Positions 20,915 through 29,212 of a DNA stretch of 64,000 nucleotides are shown in pieces. Made by a program: the position numbers and the translations under genes. Source of the DNA: Alphaproteobacteria bacterium (GTDB taxonomy: Bacteria; Pseudomonadota; Alphaproteobacteria; Micavibrionales; Micavibrionaceae); NCBI GenBank assembly GCA_020442385.1, contig JAGRKE010000020.1, positions 28,695 through 92,694 on the forward strand. The letters run 5' to 3'. The notes beneath the pieces are model-generated. The model made no database searches, was not told the DNA's origin, and saw nothing but the letters and a program-made list of their open reading frames with translations. Numbering within the stretch: the stretch's first letter is position 1; each line of letters starts with the position of its first letter.

Positions 20915-21571
20915 ATGAAATTCTTTGTAGACACCGCCGATATTGACGAAATTAAAGAGCTGGCCGCGACGGGCCTGCTGGACGGGGTAACAACCAACCC
21001 GTCACTGATTGCCAAATCGGGCAAAGAATTCATTCCGCTGATCAAAGAGATTTGCGATGTGGTTGATGGGCCCGTGAGCGCCGAAGTCGCCGCCACCGAT
21101 TACGCCACCATGCGCAAAGAAGCCGAGGTGCTGCGCAAAATCGCCGACCATGTGGCGGTGAAAGTGCCGCTCACCCCCGACGGTTTGAAAGTGTGTAAGG
21201 AGCTGTCTGATGAGGGCACAATGGTCAATGTCACGCTGTGTTTCTCGCCTGCTCAAGCCCTGCTCGCGGCCAAAGCGGGCGCGGCGTTTATTTCACCGTT
21301 TGTCGGGCGTTTGGATGACATCTCCAGCGACGGACTGAGCCTGATCGGGGATATTGTCACCATCTATGATAATTATCCTGACTTCCATACCGAGGTTCTG
21401 GTCGCCAGCGTGCGCAGCCCCATGCATATCGTCGAGAGCGCAAAAATGGGCGCCGATGTGATGACCGGCCCGGCCAGCGTGATCAAGCAGCTCTATAATC
21501 ACCCGCTGACCGATAAAGGCCTCGCCGCCTTTGTCGAAGACTGGAAAAAAACGGGACAGAGTATTTTATAA
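20915..21571 (+). CDS. Transaldolase / fructose-6-phosphate aldolase family
   Basis: Small class I aldolase of the TalC/FSA family. The Schiff-base lysine is Lys83 in HVAVKVPLT, with DGVTTNPSL and FVGRLDDI as family hallmarks; 218 aa is typical. Such proteins act in the non-oxidative pentose phosphate pathway; transaldolase versus FSA activity cannot be told from sequence here. The final 17 codons (21521-21571) occur again at 22340-22390, beyond the adjacent orphan gene, so the end of this gene may have been rebuilt during an insertion. Its stop lies within TTATAA shared with the convergent orphan. Confidence 0.92.
   Translation: MKFFVDTADIDEIKELAATGLLDGVTTNPSLIAKSGKEFIPLIKEICDVVDGPVSAEVAATDYATMRKEAEVLRKIADHVAVKVPLTPDGLKVCKELSDEGTMVNVTLCFSPAQALLAAKAGAAFISPFVGRLDDISSDGLSLIGDIVTIYDNYPDFHTEVLVASVRSPMHIVESAKMGADVMTGPASVIKQLYNHPLTDKGLAAFVEDWKKTGQSIL
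21521..21571 (+). repeat. Direct repeat, copy 1: 3' end of transaldolase
   Basis: The last 17 codons of the transaldolase gene, including its TAA. They match 22340-22390 at 47 of 51 positions; the four differences fall in three codons (GCC/GCT, GTC/GTT, TTA/CTT), all synonymous. Similarity begins abruptly at CTC. Confidence 0.9.
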
Positions 21572-22258
21572 ACTTAGTGTTTCTGGAGAAACATGAACGA
21601 CTTGCCCGGGATTGTGCTCCGCTTTTAATGGCATCCCCCAAGCTTTAGCCAAAACACTAAGGCGGCGCTTTGTGTCGTTCAAATCATCGCCTAGAGTAGG
21701 TTCATAATTCAGCTCTTGATCAATGACAGGGATATCGTATAAATCAAATAAAGATTTCACACCTGTCAAAGCATCGCGATCAATAAATAGAAATCGTTTA
21801 TTATCAAGATCAAACCAACCAATCGTTTTGGGGTAAATATTCTTTTCCGTCTGACTTCTTTTTTCGTTAGATAGATCGAACACAGCCTCTCTCATGCCTG
21901 TATATTTTAAGCACTGAACCTTCGGCTCTTCTGACAGCTGATCTTTTAAAAATTCTATTGTGTTATCAACTGACTGCATATCGATAGCAGAAAGAGCATA
22001 AATTGTTCGGCCATGATCACCAGAATCATAATGAATTTCACACAAGCCCGGTTCGTTCCTAAGAGAGGCAAATTCTCTTACAGCCTTAAATATGTGGTCT
22101 CCTTCAAACTCAGCTTGCCCCATAAGTTCAAATCTAAAAAGCTCTGCAAAGGCTTCTGCAAGAGGTTCGGGCATATCTATCGCAACATCTGCGATGGTCT
22201 TCGCTTTGCTTGACGAGGGCTCTAGGAGCACCTGAAGCTTTGGGTGTTTCTCACGCAT
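21566..22258 (-). CDS. Orphan gene inserted at the transaldolase 3' end
   Basis: 230-aa cytoplasmic protein of unknown function, acidic overall, with no motif I recognise; a C-terminal stretch ([21 protein letters not shown]) looks like alternating strands. It runs opposite to transaldolase, its stop overlapping that gene's stop. Together with its promoter it is bracketed by two copies of the transaldolase 3' end, which marks the whole interval 21572-22339 as inserted DNA. It is AT-richer than transaldolase and DUF484. No recombinase is encoded in the insert. Confidence 0.7.
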   Translation of the reverse strand: MREKHPKLQVLLEPSSSKAKTIADVAIDMPEPLAEAFAELFRFELMGQAEFEGDHIFKAVREFASLRNEPGLCEIHYDSGDHGRTIYALSAIDMQSVDNTIEFLKDQLSEEPKVQCLKYTGMREAVFDLSNEKRSQTEKNIYPKTIGWFDLDNKRFLFIDRDALTGVKSLFDLYDIPVIDQELNYEPTLGDDLNDTKRRLSVLAKAWGMPLKAEHNPGQVVHVSPETLSL

Positions 22259-22289
22259 AAATTTTATGATCCTAATATTAAAAAAAAGG

Positions 22290-22318
22290 ATGATAAGAGA
22301 TTTAAATTGTTATGTCAA
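22290..22318 (-). promoter_or_regulatory. Promoter of the orphan at 21566
   Basis: Minus-strand consensus TTGACA (22318-22313), 17-bp spacer and TATCAT (22295-22290), about 30 bases upstream of the ATG at 22258. Confidence 0.6.
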
Positions 22319-22339
22319 TATTTTTACCTGCAGCCTGAT

Positions 22340-22390
22340 CTCGCTGCCTTTGTTGAAGACTGGAAAAAAACGGGACAGAGTATTCTTTAA
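22340..22390 (+). repeat. Direct repeat, copy 2: displaced transaldolase 3' end
   Basis: 51 bp matching the last 17 codons of transaldolase including a TAA, but with no gene attached upstream. It lies 27 bp before the DUF484 start, where the transaldolase stop would be if the orphan were absent. The synonymous-only differences show that both copies were once translated. Confidence 0.9.
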
Positions 22391-22417
22391 AATTACGGCC
22401 TGTGATAGAATCAGGGA

Positions 22418-23128
22418 ATGTCTGAAGTTCTCACCAAAGAAAAAGCTGCAACCGTGACCCCCGACGATATTATCGCCTTCCTGAAGGACAATCCGAATTT
22501 CATCAATGATCATCCAGAGGCTGCCGCGCTGTTGCTGCCACCCAAGAAGCGCCCGAAGAAGGGCGAGGTGGCCGATTTCCAGTCTTATATGATTGAGCGC
22601 CTGAAAGAGGACAAAGAAAAGGTCATGAGCACCACCAAAGAATTGGTGGAGACAAGCCGCGCCAACATGACCAACCAGCAACGCGTGCATACCGCCGTTT
22701 TGCGCATGTTAGAAGCCGCGCGCTTTGATGATTTTATTCAAGCGATCACGATGGATCTGGCCAGCCTGCTGGATGTTGATATTGCCGTGTTTTTGGTGGA
22801 GGCCGATGGCAACAACATTCCGCATATCAGCACATCGGGCATCCGCGTCATTCCCGAAGGCACGGTTGATAAATGGATGGGGAGTAAGCCCGTCTTGCTG
22901 CAGGATAATATAGCCGGGATCGAGCCGATTTACGGCGGCGGCGCGACGCTGGTGAAGTCGCAAATTCTGCTGCGCATTGATATCGCCAGCAACACCCCGC
23001 CTGCCATTCTCGCCTTTGGCAGCCGCGATGCGGACATGTTCCAAGAGGGACAGGCCACCGACCAAATCCTGTTCATGGCCGGCGTGGTCGAGCGCTGTTT
23101 CCGCCGCTGGCTGGAGCTGCCGGCATAG
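22418..23128 (+). CDS. DUF484 family protein
   Basis: 236-aa protein of the DUF484 family, a GAF-like domain protein usually encoded just upstream of xerC. Diagnostic features are the N-terminal IIAFLKDNPNFINDHPE, the QQRVHTAVLRMLEAARFDDFI coiled region, and the C-terminal LFMAGVVERCFRRWL. Two bases separate it from xerC, so the two are co-transcribed. Molecular function unknown; a role with XerC is inferred from the constant pairing. Confidence 0.88.
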   Translation: MSEVLTKEKAATVTPDDIIAFLKDNPNFINDHPEAAALLLPPKKRPKKGEVADFQSYMIERLKEDKEKVMSTTKELVETSRANMTNQQRVHTAVLRMLEAARFDDFIQAITMDLASLLDVDIAVFLVEADGNNIPHISTSGIRVIPEGTVDKWMGSKPVLLQDNIAGIEPIYGGGATLVKSQILLRIDIASNTPPAILAFGSRDADMFQEGQATDQILFMAGVVERCFRRWLELPA

Positions 23129-23130
23129 CC

Positions 23131-24069
23131 ATGATCAAGCAAGAGACATTCGCCCTGTGTGCCGCCGATCTGGCGCAGCGCCTGCGCGAATGGCAGGATT
23201 ATCTGCAATACGAAAAGCAGGTCTCGCGCCACACGCTGCGGGCCTATAGCGCCGATGTGACGCATTTTATCACCTTCCTGAACAATCACTACGGCCAGTC
23301 GCCGGGGCTGAATGATCTCTCGAATGTGAATATCCGCGACTTCCGTGCATGGCTCTCGCGCAAAGCCGCCGAAGGGGTTGGCAATGCCAGCCGCGCGCGG
23401 TCGCTGTCCGGCGTTAAGAGCCTGCTGAGCTGGCTGGACAAACAGGGCATCATGCATAATTCAGCGATAAGCGTGCTGCAAACGCCAAAGCTGCCGCATA
23501 AGCTGCCGCGCCCGCTGCTGGAGGGGCAAGCGAAAGATGTGCTGGCCAATGCGGGCCTGCTCGCCAAGACAGATTGGATCGGCGCGCGCAACAGTGCACT
23601 GTTCACCCTTCTATATGGCTGCGGCTTGCGGATTGATGAAGCGCTGCAACTCAACATGACTGATAAGCCGCGCGATGGCGCACTGCGGGTTCTGGGGAAA
23701 GGCAGCAAGGAACGCCTCGTGCCCGTAATCGCGTTGGTTGAAACGACGCTGGAGCATTATCTGGAGCTGCTGCCCTTTGCCAAGGAAAAGGACAGCCCCC
23801 TGTTTCGCGGCACACGCGGCGGACGGCTCAATCAGGGCGTAGCGCAAAAGGCGATGCGCGAGCTGCGCAAGACGCTGGGCCTGCCAGGGAACGCCACGCC
23901 GCATGCGCTGCGCCACAGCTTTGCCACACATTTGCTGCAAAATGGTGCGAACTTGCGGGAAATTCAGGACTTACTCGGCCATGCCAGCCTGTCGACCACC
24001 CAGCGCTATACTGAGATTAATGCGGAAGAGATGCTGAAAATCTATAAAGCCGCGCACCCGCGGGCTTAG
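23131..24069 (+). CDS. xerC: Tyrosine recombinase XerC
   Basis: Site-specific recombinase that resolves chromosome dimers at dif together with XerD. The catalytic set is complete: Arg167 in YGCGLRIDEA, His258 and Arg261 in HALRHSFATHLL, His284 in LLGHASLSTT and Tyr293 in QRYTEI. The N-terminal SAM-like domain is intact and 312 aa is normal. Its last codons (AAA GCC GCG CAC CCG CGG GCT TAG) recur almost unchanged at 24712-24735, beyond the next orphan. Confidence 0.93.
   Translation: MIKQETFALCAADLAQRLREWQDYLQYEKQVSRHTLRAYSADVTHFITFLNNHYGQSPGLNDLSNVNIRDFRAWLSRKAAEGVGNASRARSLSGVKSLLSWLDKQGIMHNSAISVLQTPKLPHKLPRPLLEGQAKDVLANAGLLAKTDWIGARNSALFTLLYGCGLRIDEALQLNMTDKPRDGALRVLGKGSKERLVPVIALVETTLEHYLELLPFAKEKDSPLFRGTRGGRLNQGVAQKAMRELRKTLGLPGNATPHALRHSFATHLLQNGANLREIQDLLGHASLSTTQRYTEINAEEMLKIYKAAHPRA
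24046..24069 (+). repeat. Direct repeat, copy 1: 3' end of xerC
   Basis: Last seven codons and stop of xerC. A 19-base core (24050-24068) is identical to 24716-24734; one more mismatch (GCC to ACC) extends the match to the AAA codon. Confidence 0.8.
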
Positions 24070-24084
24070 GAAACGTTAAAGAAT

Positions 24085-24630
24085 TTAATTCAGTCTGAGT
24101 TCGTTTTCCATGTTCAGTAGATGATCAGGAACCTCTACATAGCCATCAACCTCACGGATACGATATGCGCTTTGTTGTATATGATAATATTGAACAGGAA
24201 CACATCCCTTGGAAAATGCTGCGCGCAAATCGTTGCAGACATTTTCAAGCAACCGAACAGAAACTCCGCGTGCTCTTAGGCTTATATTCGGGTTTTTGCC
24301 CACATCTTCGTAGTAACCAAGAACCTCTTTGAACCGATCAAGCGGCGCGGCAAGAAAAACATTCCTCAGCATAAGACAACACACACACACAGTATTCGTA
24401 TTTTGCTCCCCAGCGCATTGCTTTAAAGCAATGTTATAAATATCTTCAGCATACGGTTCATAAGACAAATCTGCATCTGCCATAAAATTGGCTAAACCCC
24501 ACATATTCTGCCACGCAGCGCTCTCATCGCCCTCAAGCGCCTTTTTCAAAAACTTTTCAGCCTGTTCCTTGGCGCGTGCCTGCGGATCACTCATCCGCCA
24601 GAAGATGTTTTTCAGAAAATTTTTCAACAC
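24085..24630 (-). CDS. Orphan gene inserted at the xerC 3' end
   Basis: About 181-aa protein of unknown function, facing xerC with 15 bp between the stops. The central region (AEKFLKKALEGDESAAWQNM, then ANFMADADLSYEPYAEDIYN) resembles a helical-repeat protein, and cysteines cluster at CVCCLML. GTG 24630 is preferred because GGGAG is six bases upstream; TTG 24633, TTG 24627 and ATG 24594 are alternatives. The gene and its promoter are bracketed by two copies of the xerC 3' end. AT-richer than xerC. Confidence 0.65.
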   Translation of the reverse strand: MLKNFLKNIFWRMSDPQARAKEQAEKFLKKALEGDESAAWQNMWGLANFMADADLSYEPYAEDIYNIALKQCAGEQNTNTVCVCCLMLRNVFLAAPLDRFKEVLGYYEDVGKNPNISLRARGVSVRLLENVCNDLRAAFSKGCVPVQYYHIQQSAYRIREVDGYVEVPDHLLNMENELRLN

Positions 24631-24668
24631 CAAAAACTCCCGAAGATATTTGATCTGACCGAAAGCAC

Positions 24669-24696
24669 ATTAAAACACCCCGCAAAAATATGTCAA
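24669..24696 (-). promoter_or_regulatory. Promoter of the orphan at 24085
   Basis: Minus-strand TTGACA (24696-24691), 16-bp spacer and TTTAAT (24674-24669), about 40 bases upstream of the start. Confidence 0.5.
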
Positions 24697-24711
24697 TTAA
24701 AAATCCAGATC

Positions 24712-24735
24712 AAAACCGCGCACCCGCGGGCTTAA
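24712..24735 (+). repeat. Direct repeat, copy 2: displaced xerC 3' end
   Basis: AAA ACC GCG CAC CCG CGG GCT TAA, reading K-T-A-H-P-R-A-stop against K-A-A-H-P-R-A-stop in xerC. No reading frame precedes it. It lies about 640 bp beyond the real xerC stop, on the other side of the orphan gene. Confidence 0.8.
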
Positions 24736-24736
24736 A

Positions 24737-24755
24737 ATGCAAAAATATTTTGCAT
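24737..24755. repeat. Perfect AT-rich palindrome
   Basis: ATGCAAAA-ATA-TTTTGCAT, directly after the displaced xerC end. It lacks the GC stem of a terminator, so it may be a protein-binding site. A second inverted repeat, CTTAAC / GTTAAG (24801-24817), overlaps the -35 of the next gene. Confidence 0.5.
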
Positions 24756-24809
24756 AATAAATATTTTCTTGGTATTATTTTTTAATTTCATAAAAAGCCG
24801 CTTAACGGT

Positions 24810-24837
24810 TTGTTAAGAAACGCTATGCTTATATAAG
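24810..24837 (+). promoter_or_regulatory. Promoter with overlapping inverted repeat
   Basis: TTGTTA (24810-24815), 16-bp spacer and TATAAG (24832-24837) upstream of the gene at 24901. The -35 is inside the inverted repeat CTTAAC-GGTTT-GTTAAG, suggesting repressor control. Confidence 0.45.
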
Positions 24838-24900
24838 AGCCTTTCGATATAGATAAAGGCCGCCAAAGATATAAGTCATAGCGCCAATAGGGAGTAAAAA

Positions 24901-25476
24901 ATGAGCACAGACGTCGCCACAGAATCTGCAACAGCAAACATCACACAAATGGAAATTCACAACGAAACCGTTTTTGCCGCCTACCGCGACGCCGTTCTTC
25001 ACCAATGTGAAACAAACCCAACAATGGCCGGATTGACCGCCAAAATCTTTAAGCAGCTTGCGCAGTCCAAGACACATAATTGGGCTAGCATTGAAGAGGC
25101 GATTCAGGCCGTTGCGCAAAAATTGCCCGTTGCACAAGCTCGTGACCCCTATCAAAGCGCGCTCAATGCCCTGTTTGAAAAGAACTTCAAGACAGCGATT
25201 CTTTCCGATTTTGCCAAGGACGCATTCAATATCGCCAGAGAACAAGGGCTGAATAGCGAGTTTTTGGTGGCCCTATACTCACACCTAACCTCCGAACTCG
25301 TCTACAACCAAAATCAGGGAATAGAACCACACACAGGTCTGGAGAAAAGCCTTGAGAGCTTCTTTAACGGCAAGGCTACGGGCACGCCCGAACCTGTAAG
25401 GCAACAGGTTTCACAGGCCGTGCTGGAGAATTACGAAACACGTTTCCCCGCGCAGCAGTTGAGCGCGCAGCTATAA
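24901..25476 (+). CDS. Conserved-looking helical protein, unknown function
   Basis: 191-aa, helix-rich protein with a Thr/Ala-rich N terminus (no signal peptide) and no recognised domain. It has a strong GGGAG ribosome site and its own promoter preceded by two palindromes, so it is probably regulated. It converges on lpd with 18 bases between the stops. The general character (Gln/Asn-rich helices, no export signal) recalls the unknown proteins of the 39-46 kb cluster, but I see no alignable motif. Confidence 0.6.
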   Translation: MSTDVATESATANITQMEIHNETVFAAYRDAVLHQCETNPTMAGLTAKIFKQLAQSKTHNWASIEEAIQAVAQKLPVAQARDPYQSALNALFEKNFKTAILSDFAKDAFNIAREQGLNSEFLVALYSHLTSELVYNQNQGIEPHTGLEKSLESFFNGKATGTPEPVRQQVSQAVLENYETRFPAQQLSAQL

Positions 25477-25494
25477 CGACCTTTTAGATATAAA

Positions 25495-26883
25495 CTAGAT
25501 ATGCAAAGCGCGCTTGTGCACAGCAAGCGCCGCTTCTTTGACGACCTCGGTTAAGGTTGGGTGTGCGTGACAGGTGCGGGCAATGTCTTCCGCCGTACCT
25601 TCAAATTCCATGACGGAAACAACTTCCTGAATAAGATCACCGGCATTGGGCCCTAAAATATGCGCACCCAGAACGCGGTCTGTCTTCGCGCAGGCGAGAA
25701 TTTTCACAAACCCGTCAGTCATGCCCATCGCGCGCGCGCGTCCATTCGCCATGAAGGGGAATTTACCGGTATTGTATTCGGTGCCCTCTTCCTTGAGCTG
25801 CGCTTCGGTCTTGCCGACATTGGCCACCTCCGGCCATGTATAGACCACGCCAGGGATCAGGTTGTAGTCGATATGTCCGCTTTCACCCGCGAGCAATTCA
25901 GCCAGAATTACGCCCTCATCTTCCGCCTTATGCGCGAGCATCGGGCCAGCAATCACATCACCGATGGCATAAATGCCTTCGACATTGGTTTCGAAGAATT
26001 GGTCAGTTTTGATACGGCCGCGCTCATCAAGCGCCACACCGACCTTGTCCAAACCAAGACCTTCGGTGTAAGGCTTACGCCCCACCGCCATCAGAACGAT
26101 ATCGGCAGACAGCTTTTCCTCCGCGCCGCCCGCGGCAGGTTCAACGGTCAGATCAACGCCCTTAGAGCCGGCCTTCGCGCTTGTCACCTTGCTGGCGGTT
26201 TTGAATGTGATGCCCTGGCGCTTGAAGATTTTCTGCGCCTCTTTGCGCACTTCATCATCCATACCGGGCAGAATTTGATCCAGATATTCAATCACGGTCA
26301 CGTCCGCGCCCAGACGGCTCCAGACACAGCCGAGTTCAAGCCCGATCACGCCGCCGCCAATCACAACCATGCTGCCGGGCACCTTGTCCAACTCCAACGC
26401 GCCGGTTGAGGAAACGATTTTTGTCTCATCAATTTCAATACCGGGCAGAGAAATCACATCCGAGCCTGTAGCGATGATGATGCTGTCGGCCTCGTAAGTA
26501 TCGCTGCCGACCTTCACCTTACCAGCCGCAACAATCTCGCCCGTGCCCTTCAGGTGGTCGATTTTGTTTTTCTTCATCAGAAACTCAACGCCCTTGGTGT
26601 TGGCCTCAACCACGCCGTCTTTGAACTTCATCATATTTTTAAGGTTCAGCTTCGGCTTGGTTTCAATGCCCATGCCTTCGAAATGATGCTCGGCCTCTTC
26701 ATATTTCTCAGACGCGCTCAAAAGAGCCTTCGACGGTATGCAGCCGATATTCAGACACGTCCCGCCCAGCGTTTCGCGCTTTTCCACGATCGCGGTTTTC
26801 ATACCCAGCTGCGCACAGCGAATGGCACATACATACCCGCCGGGGCCTGATCCGATAACGATGACATCATATTTCTTGGACAT
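25495..26883 (-). CDS. lpdA: Dihydrolipoyl dehydrogenase (E3)
   Basis: FAD enzyme that reoxidises the lipoyl groups of 2-oxo-acid dehydrogenase complexes. The FAD motif GSGPGG is at 11-16, the redox pair Cys43/Cys48 in GGTCLNIGCIPSK, NAD-binding GGGVIGLELG in the middle, and the catalytic His in CHAHPTLTE near the C terminus. Normal 462-aa length. Its position downstream of sucB indicates service to 2-oxoglutarate dehydrogenase; a deaminase gene on the other strand now separates the two. Confidence 0.97.
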   Translation of the reverse strand: MSKKYDVIVIGSGPGGYVCAIRCAQLGMKTAIVEKRETLGGTCLNIGCIPSKALLSASEKYEEAEHHFEGMGIETKPKLNLKNMMKFKDGVVEANTKGVEFLMKKNKIDHLKGTGEIVAAGKVKVGSDTYEADSIIIATGSDVISLPGIEIDETKIVSSTGALELDKVPGSMVVIGGGVIGLELGCVWSRLGADVTVIEYLDQILPGMDDEVRKEAQKIFKRQGITFKTASKVTSAKAGSKGVDLTVEPAAGGAEEKLSADIVLMAVGRKPYTEGLGLDKVGVALDERGRIKTDQFFETNVEGIYAIGDVIAGPMLAHKAEDEGVILAELLAGESGHIDYNLIPGVVYTWPEVANVGKTEAQLKEEGTEYNTGKFPFMANGRARAMGMTDGFVKILACAKTDRVLGAHILGPNAGDLIQEVVSVMEFEGTAEDIARTCHAHPTLTEVVKEAALAVHKRALHI

Positions 26884-26970
26884 AGGATTCTTCTCTGTTT
26901 TGTTCGTTTATATTGCTCTAAACTGGTCCTTAACCTACTAGAAAAGTTTTTAATTACAAGCCCTATATCT

Positions 26971-27912
26971 ATGTCGTATTCACCTTATGATCTCATGCAG
27001 ATGGCCGTCGATATCGTCAATGACAGCCCGCACCCCACCAACAAAATCGCCGCGACGATTTCCGGCGCAGGGCCGGACGGTGCGCCTTACGCGCTGGCGC
27101 GCACAAATGGCTGGCCTGCGCCGATTGCTGAAAAAATAGGCATGGATACGGATATCGGCAATTCCAGCGGCACGGTTCATGCCGAGACCGCCTGCATTCT
27201 GGATGCCCCAAAAACCAAGGCGGCCAAGATTTTCATCACCGACCCGCCCTGCCCAAACTGCGTAAAGAATATCGCCGAGGCGGGGATTAAGGATATTTAT
27301 ATCGACCATAAGGGTTTTGATAAGGATTGGGCCAAACGGCGCGGCGATACATTCGAGAGCATGGCTCTGCGCATGTGTGAGCGCTCCGGCATCGAAGTCT
27401 ATGAGATTTGGCGCAAGGAACAGCGCGTTGAGCCGATTTTGGAGATCTTCAAAGGCTATAGCCCGCCATTGGAAAAGCCCGCGCGGGCAGTTGCTTGCGC
27501 GCCGGAGGCGTATGAGGAGGACCTTATCGCCAAAGCGCATAAATTCTACGCGAGCGAGCCGTTTGCGCTGGCCATCGCGCATAATCATGACGGCGAGAGC
27601 ATCATGATCTCCGCCGAGCCGCACCTTGTGATCGGCTATACCAGCGAAACCGATACGCACGAGGACGGTAAATACAGCTTCGCGCTGGAGCCGGTGAACC
27701 GCCTTCTGATGACGGCGGCGCGTAAAGGACTCACGATTGATCCAGCTTACCTGTATTCCAGCCGCGTGCCCTCCTCGCGGGAGCTGGTGAACATGATCGG
27801 CGCAGGATTAAACCAGATTTCAATCGGCGATACGCAAAGCGCGCGGGACGAATTTGGCCCACGCGCTCTGAAACAATTGGTTGATGCCGGAATTTTAAAT
27901 ATCCAGAACTAA
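26971..27912 (+). CDS. Cytidine deaminase-superfamily protein with degenerate second half
   Basis: Residues 1-150 carry a zinc-dependent deaminase site: His70-Ala-Glu72 in [11 protein letters not shown], and Cys94-Pro-Asn-Cys97 in DPPCPNC. Substrate class (free nucleoside, deoxynucleotide or other) cannot be assigned. The second half, from about residue 170, repeats the layout (a long helix then [21 protein letters not shown], where a PCxxC would be expected) but has no His-Ala-Glu or Cys pair, so it looks like a dead duplicate domain. Composition is like the core genes. Its last 18 bases overlap the sucB 3' end in antisense. Confidence 0.75.
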   Translation: MSYSPYDLMQMAVDIVNDSPHPTNKIAATISGAGPDGAPYALARTNGWPAPIAEKIGMDTDIGNSSGTVHAETACILDAPKTKAAKIFITDPPCPNCVKNIAEAGIKDIYIDHKGFDKDWAKRRGDTFESMALRMCERSGIEVYEIWRKEQRVEPILEIFKGYSPPLEKPARAVACAPEAYEEDLIAKAHKFYASEPFALAIAHNHDGESIMISAEPHLVIGYTSETDTHEDGKYSFALEPVNRLLMTAARKGLTIDPAYLYSSRVPSSRELVNMIGAGLNQISIGDTQSARDEFGPRALKQLVDAGILNIQN

Positions 27913-29130
27913 ACGTGCGGGGTCTTCGAGCGCTTCTTTAATGCGCACCAAAGAGGTCACAGCTTCGCGGCCATCGATAATGCGGTGATCGTAAGACAGC
28001 GCCAGATACATCATCGGGCGGGCCTTGATCTCGCCATTGGGCATCACCACCGGACGCTGCACAATATTGTGCATACCAAGGATCGCCGATTGCGGTGTGT
28101 TCAGGATTGGCGTTGAGAGCATAGAGCCGAAGATACCGCCATTGGTGATGGTAAATGTTCCGCCGGTCATCTCATCAATGCCCAGCTTTCCGTCACGCGC
28201 GCGGGTTCCCAGATCAACGATCTTGCCTTCGATCTGCGCCATATTCATGGAGTCCGCATCGCGTATCACAGGCACGACCAGACCTTGCGGCGTGGACACG
28301 GCAACGCCGATATCATAGTAATTTTTGTAGATGATATCATCGCCGGAAATCTCGGCATTCACAGCCGGGAATTCTTTCAGCGACTGAATCGCTGCCTTCA
28401 CAAAGAAGCTCATAAAGCCAAGCTTAATACCGTGCTTCTTCACGAACTGATCTTGATATTGCTTGCGCAAATCCATCACCGCGCTCATATCCACTTCGTT
28501 GAAGGTGGTCAGCATCGCGGCGGTGTTTTGCGCCTCTTTCAAGCGCGCAGCGATAACTTTACGCAGCTTGGTCATTTTCACGCGCTCTTCACGCGGGCCA
28601 ATCTCACGCGGCTTTGCGGGCGCAGCGGCCGGAGCCGGAGCGGACGCAGGCGCGGATGAACCGCCCTTATTAGAATCGATGAATTTTTGCACATCTTCCT
28701 TGGTCAGGCGATCGCCGCTGGCGGGCACAGAGGCCGCATCCAGATTGTTGTCAGAAAGCATCTTGCGAACCGCAGGAGAAGTTTTCGCCGCGCCTTCGCT
28801 TTTCTCAGCCGGCGCAGGAGCCGTTTCGCCTTTTGGCTCTTCTTTCTTAGGCTCTTCCTTTTTCGCGGCGGCGGGCGCTGTATCATTTGCAACCGCGCCT
28901 TCTTCCAATTCACCCAAAATGGCATCAACTTCGACGTTCTCGCCCTCGCCCACGATGATTTTTGTAATCACGCCATCGGCGGGTGCGTTCACTTCCAAGG
29001 TAACCTTATCGGTTTCCAGCTCAACAATCGGCTCATCAGCTTTTACGGCTTCGCCTTCTTTTTTCAGCCATTGCGCAACAGTGGCTTCGCTTACAGACTC
29101 ACCCAGAACAGGAACTTTGATTTGTGCCAT
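27895..29130 (-). CDS. sucB: Dihydrolipoamide succinyltransferase (E2 of 2-oxoglutarate dehydrogenase)
   Basis: Transfers the succinyl group from lipoamide to CoA. One lipoyl domain with Lys42 in ETDKVTLEV, an Ala/Pro/Glu-rich linker, the E3-binding segment [20 protein letters not shown], and a catalytic domain ending with His382 and Asp386 in SYDHRIIDG. 411 aa is normal. It is separated from sucA by the thiamine genes and the ctlX-like gene, although E1 and E2 genes are normally adjacent. Confidence 0.95.
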   Translation of the reverse strand: MAQIKVPVLGESVSEATVAQWLKKEGEAVKADEPIVELETDKVTLEVNAPADGVITKIIVGEGENVEVDAILGELEEGAVANDTAPAAAKKEEPKKEEPKGETAPAPAEKSEGAAKTSPAVRKMLSDNNLDAASVPASGDRLTKEDVQKFIDSNKGGSSAPASAPAPAAAPAKPREIGPREERVKMTKLRKVIAARLKEAQNTAAMLTTFNEVDMSAVMDLRKQYQDQFVKKHGIKLGFMSFFVKAAIQSLKEFPAVNAEISGDDIIYKNYYDIGVAVSTPQGLVVPVIRDADSMNMAQIEGKIVDLGTRARDGKLGIDEMTGGTFTITNGGIFGSMLSTPILNTPQSAILGMHNIVQRPVVMPNGEIKARPMMYLALSYDHRIIDGREAVTSLVRIKEALEDPARLVLDI

Positions 29131-29212
29131 TTTTTAATCTCGTTTGGTTTTGTTTAAAAATCGGTAGAATTTAAATACGCTTAAAATGGGGGCAAGGCAA
29201 GAGGCTGGGCGC

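Noticed and set aside
22418..24069. xerC as the integrase of the nearby inserts.
   Set aside because: It is the normal chromosomal dimer-resolution gene with its DUF484 partner; the duplicated ends do not resemble a dif site.
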